This document shows positions 55,511-64,000 of a stretch of 64,000 nucleotides of DNA, one piece after another. Origin of the DNA: Xanthobacteraceae bacterium (lineage in GTDB: Bacteria > Pseudomonadota > Alphaproteobacteria > Rhizobiales > Xanthobacteraceae). The notes beneath the pieces are model-generated. The model searched no databases. It had not been told where the DNA came from and saw only the letters and a list, made by a program, of their open reading frames with translations. The stretch spans positions 1-64,000 of the forward strand of contig JALHRD010000021.1 of the NCBI GenBank assembly GCA_022841625.1, given 5' to 3'. Within the stretch, counting starts at the first letter, position 1, and every line of letters starts with the position of its first letter. The position numbers were made by a program, and so were the translations under genes.

Positions 55511-56350
55511 TTACTTGGTCGTCGCCTTCTGGCGCTTGAAGTGGCCAAGACCGGGACGATAGCTCTTTTCGTCGAGGAATTGCTTCATGCCCTGCTGACG
55601 GCTGTTTTCCTTGTCGTTGTGCTTGAGCGCATCGCTCTTGGCGTTGAGATAGTCCGCCGCCTGCGGCTCGTTCATGAAGCGCACGGCCCGGATCGCCTCC
55701 TTGGTATAGAGCAACGCCGCCGGGCTCTTCTCCTGCAGCTTCTTGGCAAATTTGATGGTCTCTTCCCGGAGCTTGGCTTTGGGGAAGTGCAGGTTCACGA
55801 AGCCAATCTCCTTCGCCTTCTTGCCATCGAAAGTGTCGCCGGTCATGGCGTAATACATCGCATCGCGGAAATTCATCATATTCACAACGTTCCAGGAGAC
55901 GATGCCGCCGGGCAGGATGCCCCAGTTAACTTCCGAAAGGCCGAACTGCGCTTCGTCGGCGGCGATGGCGAAATCGCATGCCGATACCTGGGTAAAGCCG
56001 CCGCCGAAGCAGAATCCGTTGACCATCGCGATGGTTGGCTTCGGAAAGGTCGACAACCGCTGCCAGCGCCATTGGTTGGAGGCGCGGCGCGCCTTGGCGC
56101 GCGTCTTGGGATCCTGTTCGGTCCCGCGGAAATAAAGCCGGATATCCTGGCCCGCGCAGAACGCCTCGTTACCGGCGCCGGTGAGAATCAGAATTTCGGT
56201 TTCTTCGTCGGTCGAGAGATCTTCCAGCGCGTCGTCCATGTCGAGATGAAGCTGCGGGCTCATGGCGTTGCGCTTGTCAGGCCGGTTCATGATCAACCAA
56301 GTGATGCCTTCGCTCTTTTCGATCAGAACCGTCTCATACTTCTTAGCCAT
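55511..56350 (-). CDS. p-Hydroxycinnamoyl-CoA hydratase/lyase (feruloyl-CoA type)
   Basis: A 279-residue crotonase-fold enzyme. TWLIMNRPDKRNAMSPQLHL, VNGFCFGGGFTQVSACDFAI, EAQFGLSEVNWGILPGG and the ending RQQGMKQFLDEKSYRPGLGH match HCHL (ech), which splits feruloyl- or coumaroyl-CoA to vanillin or hydroxybenzaldehyde plus acetyl-CoA. The similarity to HCHL is much closer than to ordinary enoyl-CoA hydratases. Feruloyl-CoA synthetase and vanillin dehydrogenase genes are not in the window. Confidence 0.88.
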   Translation of the reverse strand: MAKKYETVLIEKSEGITWLIMNRPDKRNAMSPQLHLDMDDALEDLSTDEETEILILTGAGNEAFCAGQDIRLYFRGTEQDPKTRAKARRASNQWRWQRLSTFPKPTIAMVNGFCFGGGFTQVSACDFAIAADEAQFGLSEVNWGILPGGIVSWNVVNMMNFRDAMYYAMTGDTFDGKKAKEIGFVNLHFPKAKLREETIKFAKKLQEKSPAALLYTKEAIRAVRFMNEPQAADYLNAKSDALKHNDKENSRQQGMKQFLDEKSYRPGLGHFKRQKATTK

Positions 56351-56466
56351 TCTCTTCTCCTTGCTTGTGACACTTCGCTACTGGTTGAAGATGTTACGGG
56401 TGAACTGCTTCGAGGGCTCGATCGGCGGTGTTCGAAGGCGGGCGCGCTATCGTTGAAGGTCCTTTT

Positions 56467-57585
56467 CTACGACACCTTGCCGGGCAAAGCGACAGTCCGC
56501 TCCGGCGCGAACAGAAGGTCAACCTCGCCATCGGCCGGCAATGGCAGATCGGCGGCGGTGGTCACCTGCATGATGAAGCTGTCGCTCTCCACGTCGACCC
56601 GGCGCGTCGCCCCCAGGAAGGTGACCGCCCTGACCGACCCCGAGATACAGTTGTCACCGGCCCGAACCGGCCCGCCGGAGCGCGGCACCAGCCGGATGCT
56701 CTCGGGCCGGATCGAAACCGAAACCGCCTCGGGATCGGCGATCGCGCCCGGCACCAGACAGCGGATCGCTCGATTGTCCAGCACCTTGACGCTGCCGCGG
56801 CCGTTGTCGGCCTCGATCAGCCGGCCGGCCAGCAAATTGGTGGCGCCGACAAAACGGGCGACGAACGGATTGGCCGGCCGGAAGTAGATGTCCTGCGGCG
56901 AGCCGACCTGCCGGACGCGCCCTTGGTCGATCACTGCGATCTGGTCGGACAAAGCGAGCGCTTCCGACTGGTCATGCGTGACATAGACCGTGGTGATGCC
57001 GATCTTGCTTTGCAGGCGCTTGAGCTCGCCGCGCATCTCGTCGCGCAGTTGCGCATCCAGATTGGACAGCGGCTCGTCCAGCAGTAGCAGGCGCGGCTCA
57101 TGCACAATCGCACGCGCCAAGGCGACCCGCTGTTGCTGGCCGCCCGACAGCCGCGGCGCCGGGCGGTCCTGAAATCCATCAAGATCGACCACCGCCAGAG
57201 CCCGCGCCACCGCCTGCTCGATCTCGCTGCGCGTATGGCGCCGATGCTTCATGACGGTGAGCGGAAACGCGACATTCTCGGCCACGGTCATGTGCGGCCA
57301 AATGGCATAGGACTGAAACACCATGCCGACGGCGCGTTGCTCGACCGGCACATTCATTTTCATCGGGCCATCGAACAGCACCCGGCCATCAACCGAAATC
57401 ACGCCGTCATCCGGCGTTTCAAGGCCGGCAATGCAGCGTAGCGTCGTGGTCTTGCCGCAGCCGGAAGGGCCGAGCATGGTGAAAAATGTTCCGGGCTCCA
57501 GCGCGAAGCTCGCCTCACGAATGCCGCCGGCAATCTGATCGGTGGAATTCTCGAAAACTTTGGTCAGTCGCTCGACACGAAGCAT
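56467..57585 (-). CDS. Fbp/Pot-type ABC transporter ATPase
   Basis: A 372-residue ATPase with Walker A GPSGCGKTTTLRCIAGLETP, signature LSGGQQQRVALARAIVHEPR, Walker B LLLLDEPLSNLDAQLRDEMR and a C-terminal TOBE domain (SVSIRPESIRLVPRSGGPV). This is the FbpC/PotA branch, importing ferric iron, polyamines or similar. It starts 10 bp after the permease gene on the minus strand. Confidence 0.92.
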   Translation of the reverse strand: MLRVERLTKVFENSTDQIAGGIREASFALEPGTFFTMLGPSGCGKTTTLRCIAGLETPDDGVISVDGRVLFDGPMKMNVPVEQRAVGMVFQSYAIWPHMTVAENVAFPLTVMKHRRHTRSEIEQAVARALAVVDLDGFQDRPAPRLSGGQQQRVALARAIVHEPRLLLLDEPLSNLDAQLRDEMRGELKRLQSKIGITTVYVTHDQSEALALSDQIAVIDQGRVRQVGSPQDIYFRPANPFVARFVGATNLLAGRLIEADNGRGSVKVLDNRAIRCLVPGAIADPEAVSVSIRPESIRLVPRSGGPVRAGDNCISGSVRAVTFLGATRRVDVESDSFIMQVTTAADLPLPADGEVDLLFAPERTVALPGKVS

Positions 57586-57595
57586 AGGCAGGTCC

Positions 57596-59368
57596 TTAAC
57601 CGCGGCCGAGCGCGCCGCCGGACGAGCGGCGTGCGACGATGTAGAACACCAGTGCAATGGCGGTCATCAGCATCGACCACATCAGCCCGAGCGCGGCAAG
57701 CTCGGTGCCCTGGCCATTGCCCCAGAGATCGAACATCGCGACCGCCATGAGCTGCGAGCGCGGCCCCGACAGCAGGATCGGCAGCGACAGCGCGCGCGCC
57801 GACATCAAAAAGATGAACAACCAGCCCGCCAGCAGCGCCGGCGCCAACAGCGGGGCGACGATCCGACGCAATCGGGTGATCGGCGTGGCGCCGCAGATCG
57901 CGGCCGCCTCCTCAAGCTCACGGTGGATTTGCAGCATGCCCGAGGAACTGTAGCGCATGCCATAGGGCAGGTAATTGATCACAAAAGCCCAAACCAGGAT
58001 TCCAAGCGTGCCATAGATCGGGATCGGAATCGCCAAAAACAATTGCATCACGGCGATGCCGAGGATCAGTCCGGGAAACACCAATGGGATCGTCGCCAAT
58101 CGATCGACAATCCAGCCTCCGGGCGCGCGCCGCACTGCGAGCCACCCCGCCAGGAAGGTAAGACCGACCGCGAGCGTTGCGGTCGTGACCGCCACCGTCA
58201 AAGTGTTGAGCATCAGCTCAAACTGCCCCGAGTCCAGCACCGTGCGATAATTGTTGAGGCTTATGAGCTTGAACGCGGCGGCGCTGACCGGCTGAAAGAA
58301 CGGCAACAGCGACACCCAAACCAGCATCAGCATGGGCACCAGCAGCAGCAAGACGAAATTGAAAATCAAAATGCCGGCCGCGACGTAGCGCAGCCGTCCG
58401 AGATCGAACGGGCGCGGTCGGAAGCCCTTACCGGTGATGGTTGCGAAACGTTCCGCATGCCGCGACAGGCGGCCATAGATGTAGAGCAGCACAAACACCA
58501 CCAGCAGCATCATCACCGACAGCGCACTGGCGCCGCCGACATCGGGCGGGGCGCGGGCGACCATGTTGGTGTAGATGTCGGTGGTGATGACCGAGATGCG
58601 GCCTGGCAGCCCAACCAGCGCCGGCACTTCGAACGCCTCGACGGCGCGGATGAACACCAGCATCGACAGCGCCATGATCGACGGCAGCGACAGCCGCATG
58701 GTCACCCGGCGAATCGTCTGCCAGACACCGGCGCCGTGCACGCGCGCCGCCTCCTCCAGTTCCGGATTGGCGTTGCGCAAGGTCGCGCTGACCAGCAGAA
58801 AGGCCAGCGGCGACCACAGGAAGCCCTCGACCAGCACCATGCCAAACATCGAATAGATGTTGATGATGACGTCGGTATTGCCGGTGAGCGTCCGATAGAG
58901 GTGATTGACCGGCCCGGCCTTGCCAAAAAACAGAAGCCAGGCCGTGACGTAGAGGATGTAGGGCGTGCCCAGCGAAATAATCGCAGTCAGATAAGCCAAC
59001 GGTTTGAGCGGCGTATTGGTGCGCTCGACGATCCAAGCCGTCACCCAGCCGACCAGCAGCGCCAGTGCGGCGCTGGCTGCCGCAAAGACCAGCGAATTGA
59101 TGGTGGTGGTGACAATGTGCCGCCCCTTCAGCACCGCCTCAAAATTCGCGAGTCCCCAGGTCGCGGCGCTTGGCGTCGATCCGGCGACGGTGAAGCTGCC
59201 CTGCACCAGGAATAGGAACGGCGGTACCACCAGCGCCAAGAAGATCACGATCAGCAAAGTGGACATGATCGTGATCTGCCGAGCGGACCAGCGCGAGTGC
59301 GCGGCGACCGCTGACGCAGCGGGCACGCCGGCACTGCCAACTCCTGCAACCTCCGCGCTTGTGGTCAC
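57596..59368 (-). CDS. Fbp-type fused ABC permease
   Basis: A 590-residue protein with about 12 membrane segments in two homologous halves. It has two EAA coupling loops (ARVHGAGVWQTIRRVTMRLS and EEAAAICGATPITRLRRIVA), as in FbpB/AfuB double-length iron permeases. The ATPase gene follows by 10 bp; the probable binding protein lies 3.5 kb away at 62926. Confidence 0.92.
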   Translation of the reverse strand: MTTSAEVAGVGSAGVPAASAVAAHSRWSARQITIMSTLLIVIFLALVVPPFLFLVQGSFTVAGSTPSAATWGLANFEAVLKGRHIVTTTINSLVFAAASAALALLVGWVTAWIVERTNTPLKPLAYLTAIISLGTPYILYVTAWLLFFGKAGPVNHLYRTLTGNTDVIINIYSMFGMVLVEGFLWSPLAFLLVSATLRNANPELEEAARVHGAGVWQTIRRVTMRLSLPSIMALSMLVFIRAVEAFEVPALVGLPGRISVITTDIYTNMVARAPPDVGGASALSVMMLLVVFVLLYIYGRLSRHAERFATITGKGFRPRPFDLGRLRYVAAGILIFNFVLLLLVPMLMLVWVSLLPFFQPVSAAAFKLISLNNYRTVLDSGQFELMLNTLTVAVTTATLAVGLTFLAGWLAVRRAPGGWIVDRLATIPLVFPGLILGIAVMQLFLAIPIPIYGTLGILVWAFVINYLPYGMRYSSSGMLQIHRELEEAAAICGATPITRLRRIVAPLLAPALLAGWLFIFLMSARALSLPILLSGPRSQLMAVAMFDLWGNGQGTELAALGLMWSMLMTAIALVFYIVARRSSGGALGRG

Positions 59369-59775
59369 TGTCCTCCCCCAATCATTATTGCCGCCATATT
59401 GCAGGCACGGCCGCGGCGGAGCCAGTGATTATTTCGCCTATTCCGACGCGAGAGCGTGGTGCGGAAGCATTGCCCGAACCCATGCAACCGCGCGAGGTTA
59501 TCGACCACGCCCCCGTTCCCGAAACCGCCGTGACGCTGGTGCCCCTCGATTCCGAAGTTCGTTACTGAGCGCGCTGCAAGGCCATACGAACTTCGGAATC
59601 GAGGGGCACTAGCCCGTGAACCCATAGATCCGCCGGGTGGACGGCTTGCCAGAGTCCGCTACGCTCCGATAGCGGACCAAATTCCGCAATGCAGCGAAAC
59701 GACGCGATGGGCCACGCGTCACTTCGTACCGCAGAAAAGCAGCAGCAATATCTAATGGCCGTTAGCCGTGGACAG
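59369..59775. other. Intergenic region with hairpin C repeat
   Basis: A 407-bp gap between the permease start and the RidA stop. It holds the 77-bp palindrome CTGGTGCCCCTCGATTCCGA ... GGGGCACTAG at 59536-59612 (hairpin C type, ending in CTAG). The rest shows no gene or recognised RNA; the permease promoter must lie here. Confidence 0.6.
59536..59612. repeat. Hairpin C palindrome, second copy
   Basis: Arms CCCCTCGATTCCGAAGTTCG and CGAACTTCGGAATCGAGGGG pair perfectly, 77 bp from CTGG to CTAG. It shares the inner GATTCCGAAGTTCG with the 35591 copy and the CACTAG end with hairpins A and B, so all belong to one family of CTAG-ended palindromes. Confidence 0.82.
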
Positions 59776-60261
59776 TCAATCCGTTGGCAAAGTCAGTTCA
59801 AACTCGCCGTTGATCTCGACGGGAATTCCATGCGGCAGTTCGGCGAGGCCGACTGCCGACCGCGCATGCTGCCCCATCTTCGGCCCAAGTAACTCGTAGA
59901 AGAAATCGGATGCGCCATCGATGACTTGCGGCATGCGGTCGAACCCAGGCGCTACGTTGACCATGCCGAACAGTCGGATTAGCCGCTTGACCCGGTCAAG
60001 ATCGCCGAGCTCAGCCTTGAGGCTCGCTAGGATCGAAAGCGCCACGGCGCGAGAGGTCGCGTAACCTTCATCGATGGTAACGTCCTTGCCAAGTTTGCCG
60101 CTATGCTTCACGCCCGGCAGCGCCGGTAAGTCGCGCCCATGACCCGAAACAAAAACGACGGAGCCGACAACCACGCAACCGGTCCGATTAGGATTTGGGA
60201 ACTTGAAGGGAGCGGGCAGCGTGTATCCCATCTTCTGGACTTTGTCCTCGATCGCGCTCAT
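59776..60261 (-). CDS. RidA/YjgF-family protein with conserved Arg
   Basis: A 161-residue RidA-like protein; the ATG at 60261 is chosen because GGAGG is correctly spaced, while the ATG 6 bp earlier is too near. The block HARSAVGLAELPHGIPVEI keeps the substrate-carboxylate Arg of imine/enamine deaminases. Long RidA-like proteins of this type occur in catabolic clusters. It is co-directional with the permease gene but 407 bp from it. Confidence 0.85.
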   Translation of the reverse strand: MSAIEDKVQKMGYTLPAPFKFPNPNRTGCVVVGSVVFVSGHGRDLPALPGVKHSGKLGKDVTIDEGYATSRAVALSILASLKAELGDLDRVKRLIRLFGMVNVAPGFDRMPQVIDGASDFFYELLGPKMGQHARSAVGLAELPHGIPVEINGEFELTLPTD

Positions 60262-60407
60262 CGGCATTCCTCCGCGTTGTCACCGTCACCCGTGGGCTAA
60301 ACCTTGCGATCGTCGACCCGGATCGTCACACTAATTTGTCGCACCTCAGCGCCTTCACGGCCACTCCCAGTTTCGCGAAAATTCAAGACAAACGCCGGAA
60401 AACGAGC

Positions 60408-61712
60408 ATGCCGTCACCAACAAAAAAATCTTCCGTCCAAGCGATTCTTCCGGTGGACATACCGGGTACTGCTCATCGCTTGGCGCGCGGTATCCGGGCT
60501 GGCCGCTGGCTCTTCGCCACCGGACAGGCGGGCGCCGATTACCTCCATGGACTCGCGCCCGAAGTCCTGCAATCCGGTCACCCCTTCGACGGGCCATCGA
60601 AGGCGCACCGTGAGGCGCAGCGGTTGTTCCGCAACGTCGACGAAGTCCTCGCCGCCGGCTCGTCCAGCGCGGCAAACGTCGTGCGTATCGATCAATATTA
60701 CACGTCGGCCGACGCGGTGCCCGCCTATCACGAGACACGACGCGAGTACTTTAAGGGCAAGATTCCGCCGTCGACCTCCAATCTGCACCGGCGCCTTACG
60801 CGCGCGGGTCAGTCAATGGAGGTGCAGGTTATGGCAGCCGTCCCAGGGCCGGATTTCGAGGTTCGCCACGAAGCGGGCGCTGTTGCCTACAAGATCCACG
60901 CCAGTTCCGGTTACAGCCCCGCGCTGACCGCGGGCGACTTCCGATTCGTTCCGGGGCAGACCGCCGAGGCGTTGGACGAGCACGAGCCTGGCGTCGATCC
61001 CGAGGCGCGTCGCGGCCGTGGCCTGTGGAAGGGCACGCCGATCAAACTCGAAACTGACTTCATTATTCGGCGCAAGATGACGCCGACGCTGAGGGCCGTC
61101 GGCGCGGACCTCGACACCGTCTTGAAGGCGCAGGTCTATCTGCGCGACCAGGAAGACATTCCATACTTCCGCGAGGTCTGGGCCAAATACTTCCCCGTCG
61201 AGCCCGCCACGACAATCATCGCCACCGAGACACCCGGCTTCATTATCCCGGAATCGCGCATAGAGATTAATGTCATTGCACTTGCGAAGGATGGGAAAAC
61301 GGAGAAGCAAATAATCTCCACAGTCCCGCCGCTATTCACCGGCGCGACGACTGCGGTACGCGCCGGCGACCTCCTGTTCATCTCCGGGCTTATGGCTGTA
61401 CGTAACGGCGCGCTTGTTCCGCAGGCGAAGGCCGATCTAGCGCAGCCATTCTATGCAATCCCTGTTAAGTCAGAGTTGCGCGAAATTCTCGCGCAAGCGC
61501 AAGCGATCTGCGAGGCCGTGGGAACCGGCCTTCAGAACACGGTTCGAATTCAGCAATTCCATTCCCACCTCACAGATTTGCCAGCTACGCTTGAAGTGTG
61601 GACCGAGGCGCTTGACGGAATGCCGCTTCCACTCTCTCCGATCGAAGTGCCTTGGCTTTCAGTTCCAGACGCTCGTTTGCACGTCGATCTGTGGGTTTAC
61701 ATTCCGGAGTAG
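60408..61712 (+). CDS. Triple RidA-domain fusion protein lacking catalytic Arg
   Basis: A 434-residue protein started at MPSPTKKSSVQAILPVD. Three tandem YjgF/RidA folds are visible by their repeated elements: ARGIRAGRWLFATGQAGADY (about 25-45), the SPALTAGDFRFVPGQTAE region, and TTAVRAGDLLFISGLMAVRN. At the position of the catalytic Arg, the three copies have PSTSN, PATTI and LPLSPIE-type sequence, so none seems able to act as a classic deaminase. It could be a scaffold, a binding protein or a differently acting enzyme. It is 80 bp upstream of a TctC gene. Confidence 0.8.
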   Translation: MPSPTKKSSVQAILPVDIPGTAHRLARGIRAGRWLFATGQAGADYLHGLAPEVLQSGHPFDGPSKAHREAQRLFRNVDEVLAAGSSSAANVVRIDQYYTSADAVPAYHETRREYFKGKIPPSTSNLHRRLTRAGQSMEVQVMAAVPGPDFEVRHEAGAVAYKIHASSGYSPALTAGDFRFVPGQTAEALDEHEPGVDPEARRGRGLWKGTPIKLETDFIIRRKMTPTLRAVGADLDTVLKAQVYLRDQEDIPYFREVWAKYFPVEPATTIIATETPGFIIPESRIEINVIALAKDGKTEKQIISTVPPLFTGATTAVRAGDLLFISGLMAVRNGALVPQAKADLAQPFYAIPVKSELREILAQAQAICEAVGTGLQNTVRIQQFHSHLTDLPATLEVWTEALDGMPLPLSPIEVPWLSVPDARLHVDLWVYIPE

Positions 61713-61792
61713 TGTGGTCCAATGTTGTTTTTCTTGGTCTGGGTTTGTTTTTTTGAGACAAGTGCGCGCGGGCGCGAGCGAAGGAGAGGATG

Positions 61793-62764
61793 ATGAATCT
61801 GAAGCAACTGGCTGCATCGGTGGCTGCGTGCGCGGCGCTGTTGGCTTCGGCAACCCCGGGATATAGCCAGCAGTGGCCGACCCGCTCGGTAAAAGTAGTT
61901 GTCCCTTACGGCGCCGGCGGCGTCACCGACACAATGGCGCGCATTACCGCAGACCGGCTGAGCAGGACGCTGGGCCAGAGCTTTGTCATCGAAAACCGGG
62001 TCGGTGCCGGCGGCGCGATCGGAATCGACTATGCAATGAGCCTTCCACGCGACGGCTACACCATCCTGTTCGTCGGCAGCACCCTTTTCACCGTGCTTCC
62101 GCTGGCGCAGAAGGTGAACTACGAGCCACTGAAGGATCTGCTTCCGGTCAGCATCACGGGCACCAACGGCATGGTCATGGTCGTGCCGAAGGACTCCCCG
62201 TTCAAGACCCTGAAGGAGTTCGTGGACTACGCCCGCGCGAACCCCGGCAAGATCACCTATGCAACTGGCGGCCCCGCCACTAACAATCATCTGGCGACCG
62301 CCTATTTTGCCGGCCGCGAAAAGCTCGACATGGTCCACGTGCCTTTCAAGGGCGGCCAGCCGGCGTTGACCGCGGTGATGTCGAAGTCGGTCGACATGCT
62401 GTTCAGCAATTCATCTGATCTGATCGAGCCGGCCAAGGCCGGCACGGTACGTGCGATCGCCGTCTCGACACCGAAACGCATGCCGCAACTGCCGGACGTG
62501 CCCACAGTTGCGGAAACCTATCCCGGCTACGAATACATCGCGTGGAACGGCTACGCAGTGATAGGCGGAGTGCCGCAGGAGGTCATCAAGCGCCTCGCCG
62601 AAGTGCTCATACCGATTACTCGCGATCCGCAAGTGGTGGCGACATTCGACAAGCTCGGAATCGAAGCGCTCGGAACCACGCCGGAAGAGGCGCTAGCCAC
62701 CATCCGCAAGGACATTCCCATCTATTCGCAGATCGTTCACATTGCGGGCGTACGTCTTAAGTAA
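61793..62764 (+). CDS. TctC/Bug-type periplasmic binding protein
   Basis: A 323-residue receptor; of two adjacent ATGs the second (61793) is better spaced from AAGGAG. The signal peptide ends near TPGYSQQ. Bug blocks are SVKVVVPYGAGGVTDTMARI, FVIENRVGAGGAIGIDYAM, ANPGKITYATGGPATNNHLA and PQLPDVPTVAETYPGYEYIA. It follows the triple-RidA gene on the same strand, so it may carry a ligand for that pathway. Confidence 0.9.
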   Translation: MNLKQLAASVAACAALLASATPGYSQQWPTRSVKVVVPYGAGGVTDTMARITADRLSRTLGQSFVIENRVGAGGAIGIDYAMSLPRDGYTILFVGSTLFTVLPLAQKVNYEPLKDLLPVSITGTNGMVMVVPKDSPFKTLKEFVDYARANPGKITYATGGPATNNHLATAYFAGREKLDMVHVPFKGGQPALTAVMSKSVDMLFSNSSDLIEPAKAGTVRAIAVSTPKRMPQLPDVPTVAETYPGYEYIAWNGYAVIGGVPQEVIKRLAEVLIPITRDPQVVATFDKLGIEALGTTPEEALATIRKDIPIYSQIVHIAGVRLK

Positions 62765-62789
62765 CGCCGGTCTTTTTGATCGGCATTAC
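62761..62789 (+). terminator. Hairpin at the end of the 61793 TctC gene
   Basis: A 12-position stem (one mismatch, one wobble) GTAACGCCGGTC / GATCGGCATTAC with a TTTTT loop begins within the stop codon. No clear T tract follows, so it may stabilise the mRNA rather than terminate it fully. Confidence 0.45.
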
Positions 62790-62925
62790 GTTTCATCCGC
62801 GCCGCACAACGAGCCTCGGCGAAATGACCGATGTGGGTCATTCACGACCGAGTCGAATCGTCAGCAAGTCCGGCCATGTCCGCTGTTTCACCGGAAGCGG
62901 CGAATTTGGCTAAGCGGGCCCTAGC

Positions 62926-63972
62926 TCAGCGGAAGAATTCATCGAATACCAGCTTCCACTTCACCATCTTTTCCTCGGTCTCTTCCGGCGAGAAGAAGTG
63001 CGCGCGGAATTTGCCTTCCGATGGCTTCAATGTCGGCACGGTCGCCGCCACGTCCGGATGCGCCGGGATATAGTCCGCCTGCGCAAAAACCTCCTGCCCT
63101 TCGCGCGAGATAATGAAATCCATCAAGAGCTTTGCCGCATTGGGATGCGGCGCGCGGCGCAGCACCGAGATGGTCGACAGCGTGACGGTTGCCGGCTCCA
63201 TCGGAATCCAATCGACCGGCGCGCCTTTCTTGGCGCTGATCACCGCATGATGATTGAATATCTGCAGCGCCAGCGAATACTCGCCGGCAATCACCTGGTC
63301 GAGCACCTCGCGCGCCGAGCCGCGCAGATTGGCGATCTTCTGTTTCGCGAGTTCACGCAGGAAGGCTGTGCCCTTCGCTTCGCCCATCTCGGTCAGCACC
63401 GTCCCAATAAAGCCGCCCGCGCCTGAACTGGTCGGAAATCCGTTCCATGCCATCTTGCCGCGTAAGGATGGATTGAGCAGATCTTGATAGGTCCGCGGTT
63501 CCTTGCCGCGCGCGATCGCGCCGGTGTTGAAGCCCGGGACGATCACAAACAAATTATTGGCGACCCAGTAACCTTGCGGGTCCTTCACCAGCGCGGGGTA
63601 CTTCTTGGCCTCGTCGGGAGACCATTGCAGCACATGGCCTTCGGCCTTCAGCGGCACCACCGTCGTGGTCCCGTCAAAAAGATCGGCCTGCAAGCGCCCC
63701 GCCTTGGCCTCGTTGAGGATCTTGACCGCGGTTTCGGTGGCATTGGCGCGGGTCGCACGCACCTTGATCCCGGGATATTTCTTTTCGAAGGCGGTGGTTA
63801 TCGGACGCACCAATTGGCTGACAATCTGGGTCGTGTACCAGACCACCTCGCCTTCTTTCTTCGCCGCCGCGATCAGCGCCGGATCGGCGGCGCCAACCGC
63901 GCCCGGTACTGCCAATATTGCGATTCCAAGGGCCGCGGCCCGTAACGCTGCGCTTTTGTTCCACCCGACCAT
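62926..63972 (-). CDS. Fbp/Afu-type ABC substrate-binding protein
   Basis: A 348-residue periplasmic protein with a signal peptide (MVGWNKSAALRAAALGIAIL...VGAADP); GGGAGGG is spaced for the ATG at 63972. KKEGEVVWYTTQIVSQLVRP, FEKKYPGIKVRATRANATET and RRAPHPNAAKLLMDFIISREG are typical of FbpA/AfuA-like binders of iron or small anions. It is probably the receptor of the Fbp permease/ATPase at 56467-59368, from which it is separated by RidA and TctC genes. Confidence 0.9.
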   Translation of the reverse strand: MVGWNKSAALRAAALGIAILAVPGAVGAADPALIAAAKKEGEVVWYTTQIVSQLVRPITTAFEKKYPGIKVRATRANATETAVKILNEAKAGRLQADLFDGTTTVVPLKAEGHVLQWSPDEAKKYPALVKDPQGYWVANNLFVIVPGFNTGAIARGKEPRTYQDLLNPSLRGKMAWNGFPTSSGAGGFIGTVLTEMGEAKGTAFLRELAKQKIANLRGSAREVLDQVIAGEYSLALQIFNHHAVISAKKGAPVDWIPMEPATVTLSTISVLRRAPHPNAAKLLMDFIISREGQEVFAQADYIPAHPDVAATVPTLKPSEGKFRAHFFSPEETEEKMVKWKLVFDEFFR

Positions 63973-64000
63973 CGCCATCCCTCCCGCTGTTACCGCCATC

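Noticed and set aside
57542-59215. Long plus-strand ORF (557 codons) across the permease gene
   Set aside because: It is antisense to a clear ABC permease; composition is dominated by Gln, Arg and His with no domain, as expected from a high-GC shadow frame.

Overview
The window is high-GC alphaproteobacterial chromosome, most likely order Hyphomicrobiales (Bradyrhizobium/Rhodopseudomonas/Xanthobacteraceae-like). The reasons are the rpsT-dnaA-dnaN-recF-gyrB cluster, a tRNA-Arg(CCG) 3' fragment of the type found in this order, many TctC/Bug-type periplasmic binding proteins, livKHMGF transport genes, and intergenic palindromes such as the GAGCATGATC...GATCATGCTC element that I recall as common in this order. 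No species can be named from the sequence alone.

Layout. 1-3771 is the right part of an integrative element: start of an IS1182-type transposase at the edge, an unknown conserved ORF, an AlpA-like HTH protein, a basic hypothetical protein, a tyrosine integrase, and a duplicated tRNA-Arg 3' end as the att site. A HigBA toxin-antitoxin pair follows. 4843-9971 is a 4.8 kb block (quinone oxidoreductase, LysR regulator, methyltransferase, class II aldolase-like protein, polysaccharide deacetylase) bracketed by two 168-bp palindromic modules in inverted orientation. 10005-18700 is mostly housekeeping: flavin monooxygenase, His-rich secreted protein, dienelactone hydrolase, YqhA-like membrane protein, MsrA, malic enzyme MaeB, a DapA-family aldolase and rpsT. 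18761-26350 holds the dnaA upstream region and dnaA-dnaN-recF-gyrB.

26384-64000 is a large catabolic and transport region. Its core is a tight plus-strand operon: UbiD decarboxylase, TctC, FAD aromatic monooxygenase, gentisate-dioxygenase-like bicupin, a degenerate cupin and a two-ring CDC48/p97-type AAA+ ATPase, followed by an intact cupin and a Tat-exported FMN alpha-hydroxyacid oxidase. Around it are a Rieske oxygenase, an exported MBL-fold hydrolase, livKHMGF, a cupin + EutA-like + HyuA/HyuB + 3-hydroxyisobutyrate-dehydrogenase-like cluster, hydroxycinnamoyl-CoA hydratase-lyase, an Fbp-type ABC transporter, RidA proteins (one a three-domain fusion) and more TctC proteins. The inferred theme is uptake and breakdown of plant/lignin-type aromatic acids.

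The most unusual content is (i) the CDC48-like ATPase placed 3 bp after a ring-cleavage cupin and a pseudo-cupin, with a natural Walker B Glu-to-Gln change in its second ring; (ii) palindromic repeats ending in CTAG, three of which supply the TAG stop codon of the adjacent gene; (iii) a RAYT/REP unit with 19-bp terminal inverted repeats lodged between hyuA and hyuB; and (iv) a EutA-like reactivase homologue in a hydantoinase/acetophenone-carboxylase-type cluster without ethanolamine ammonia-lyase genes.
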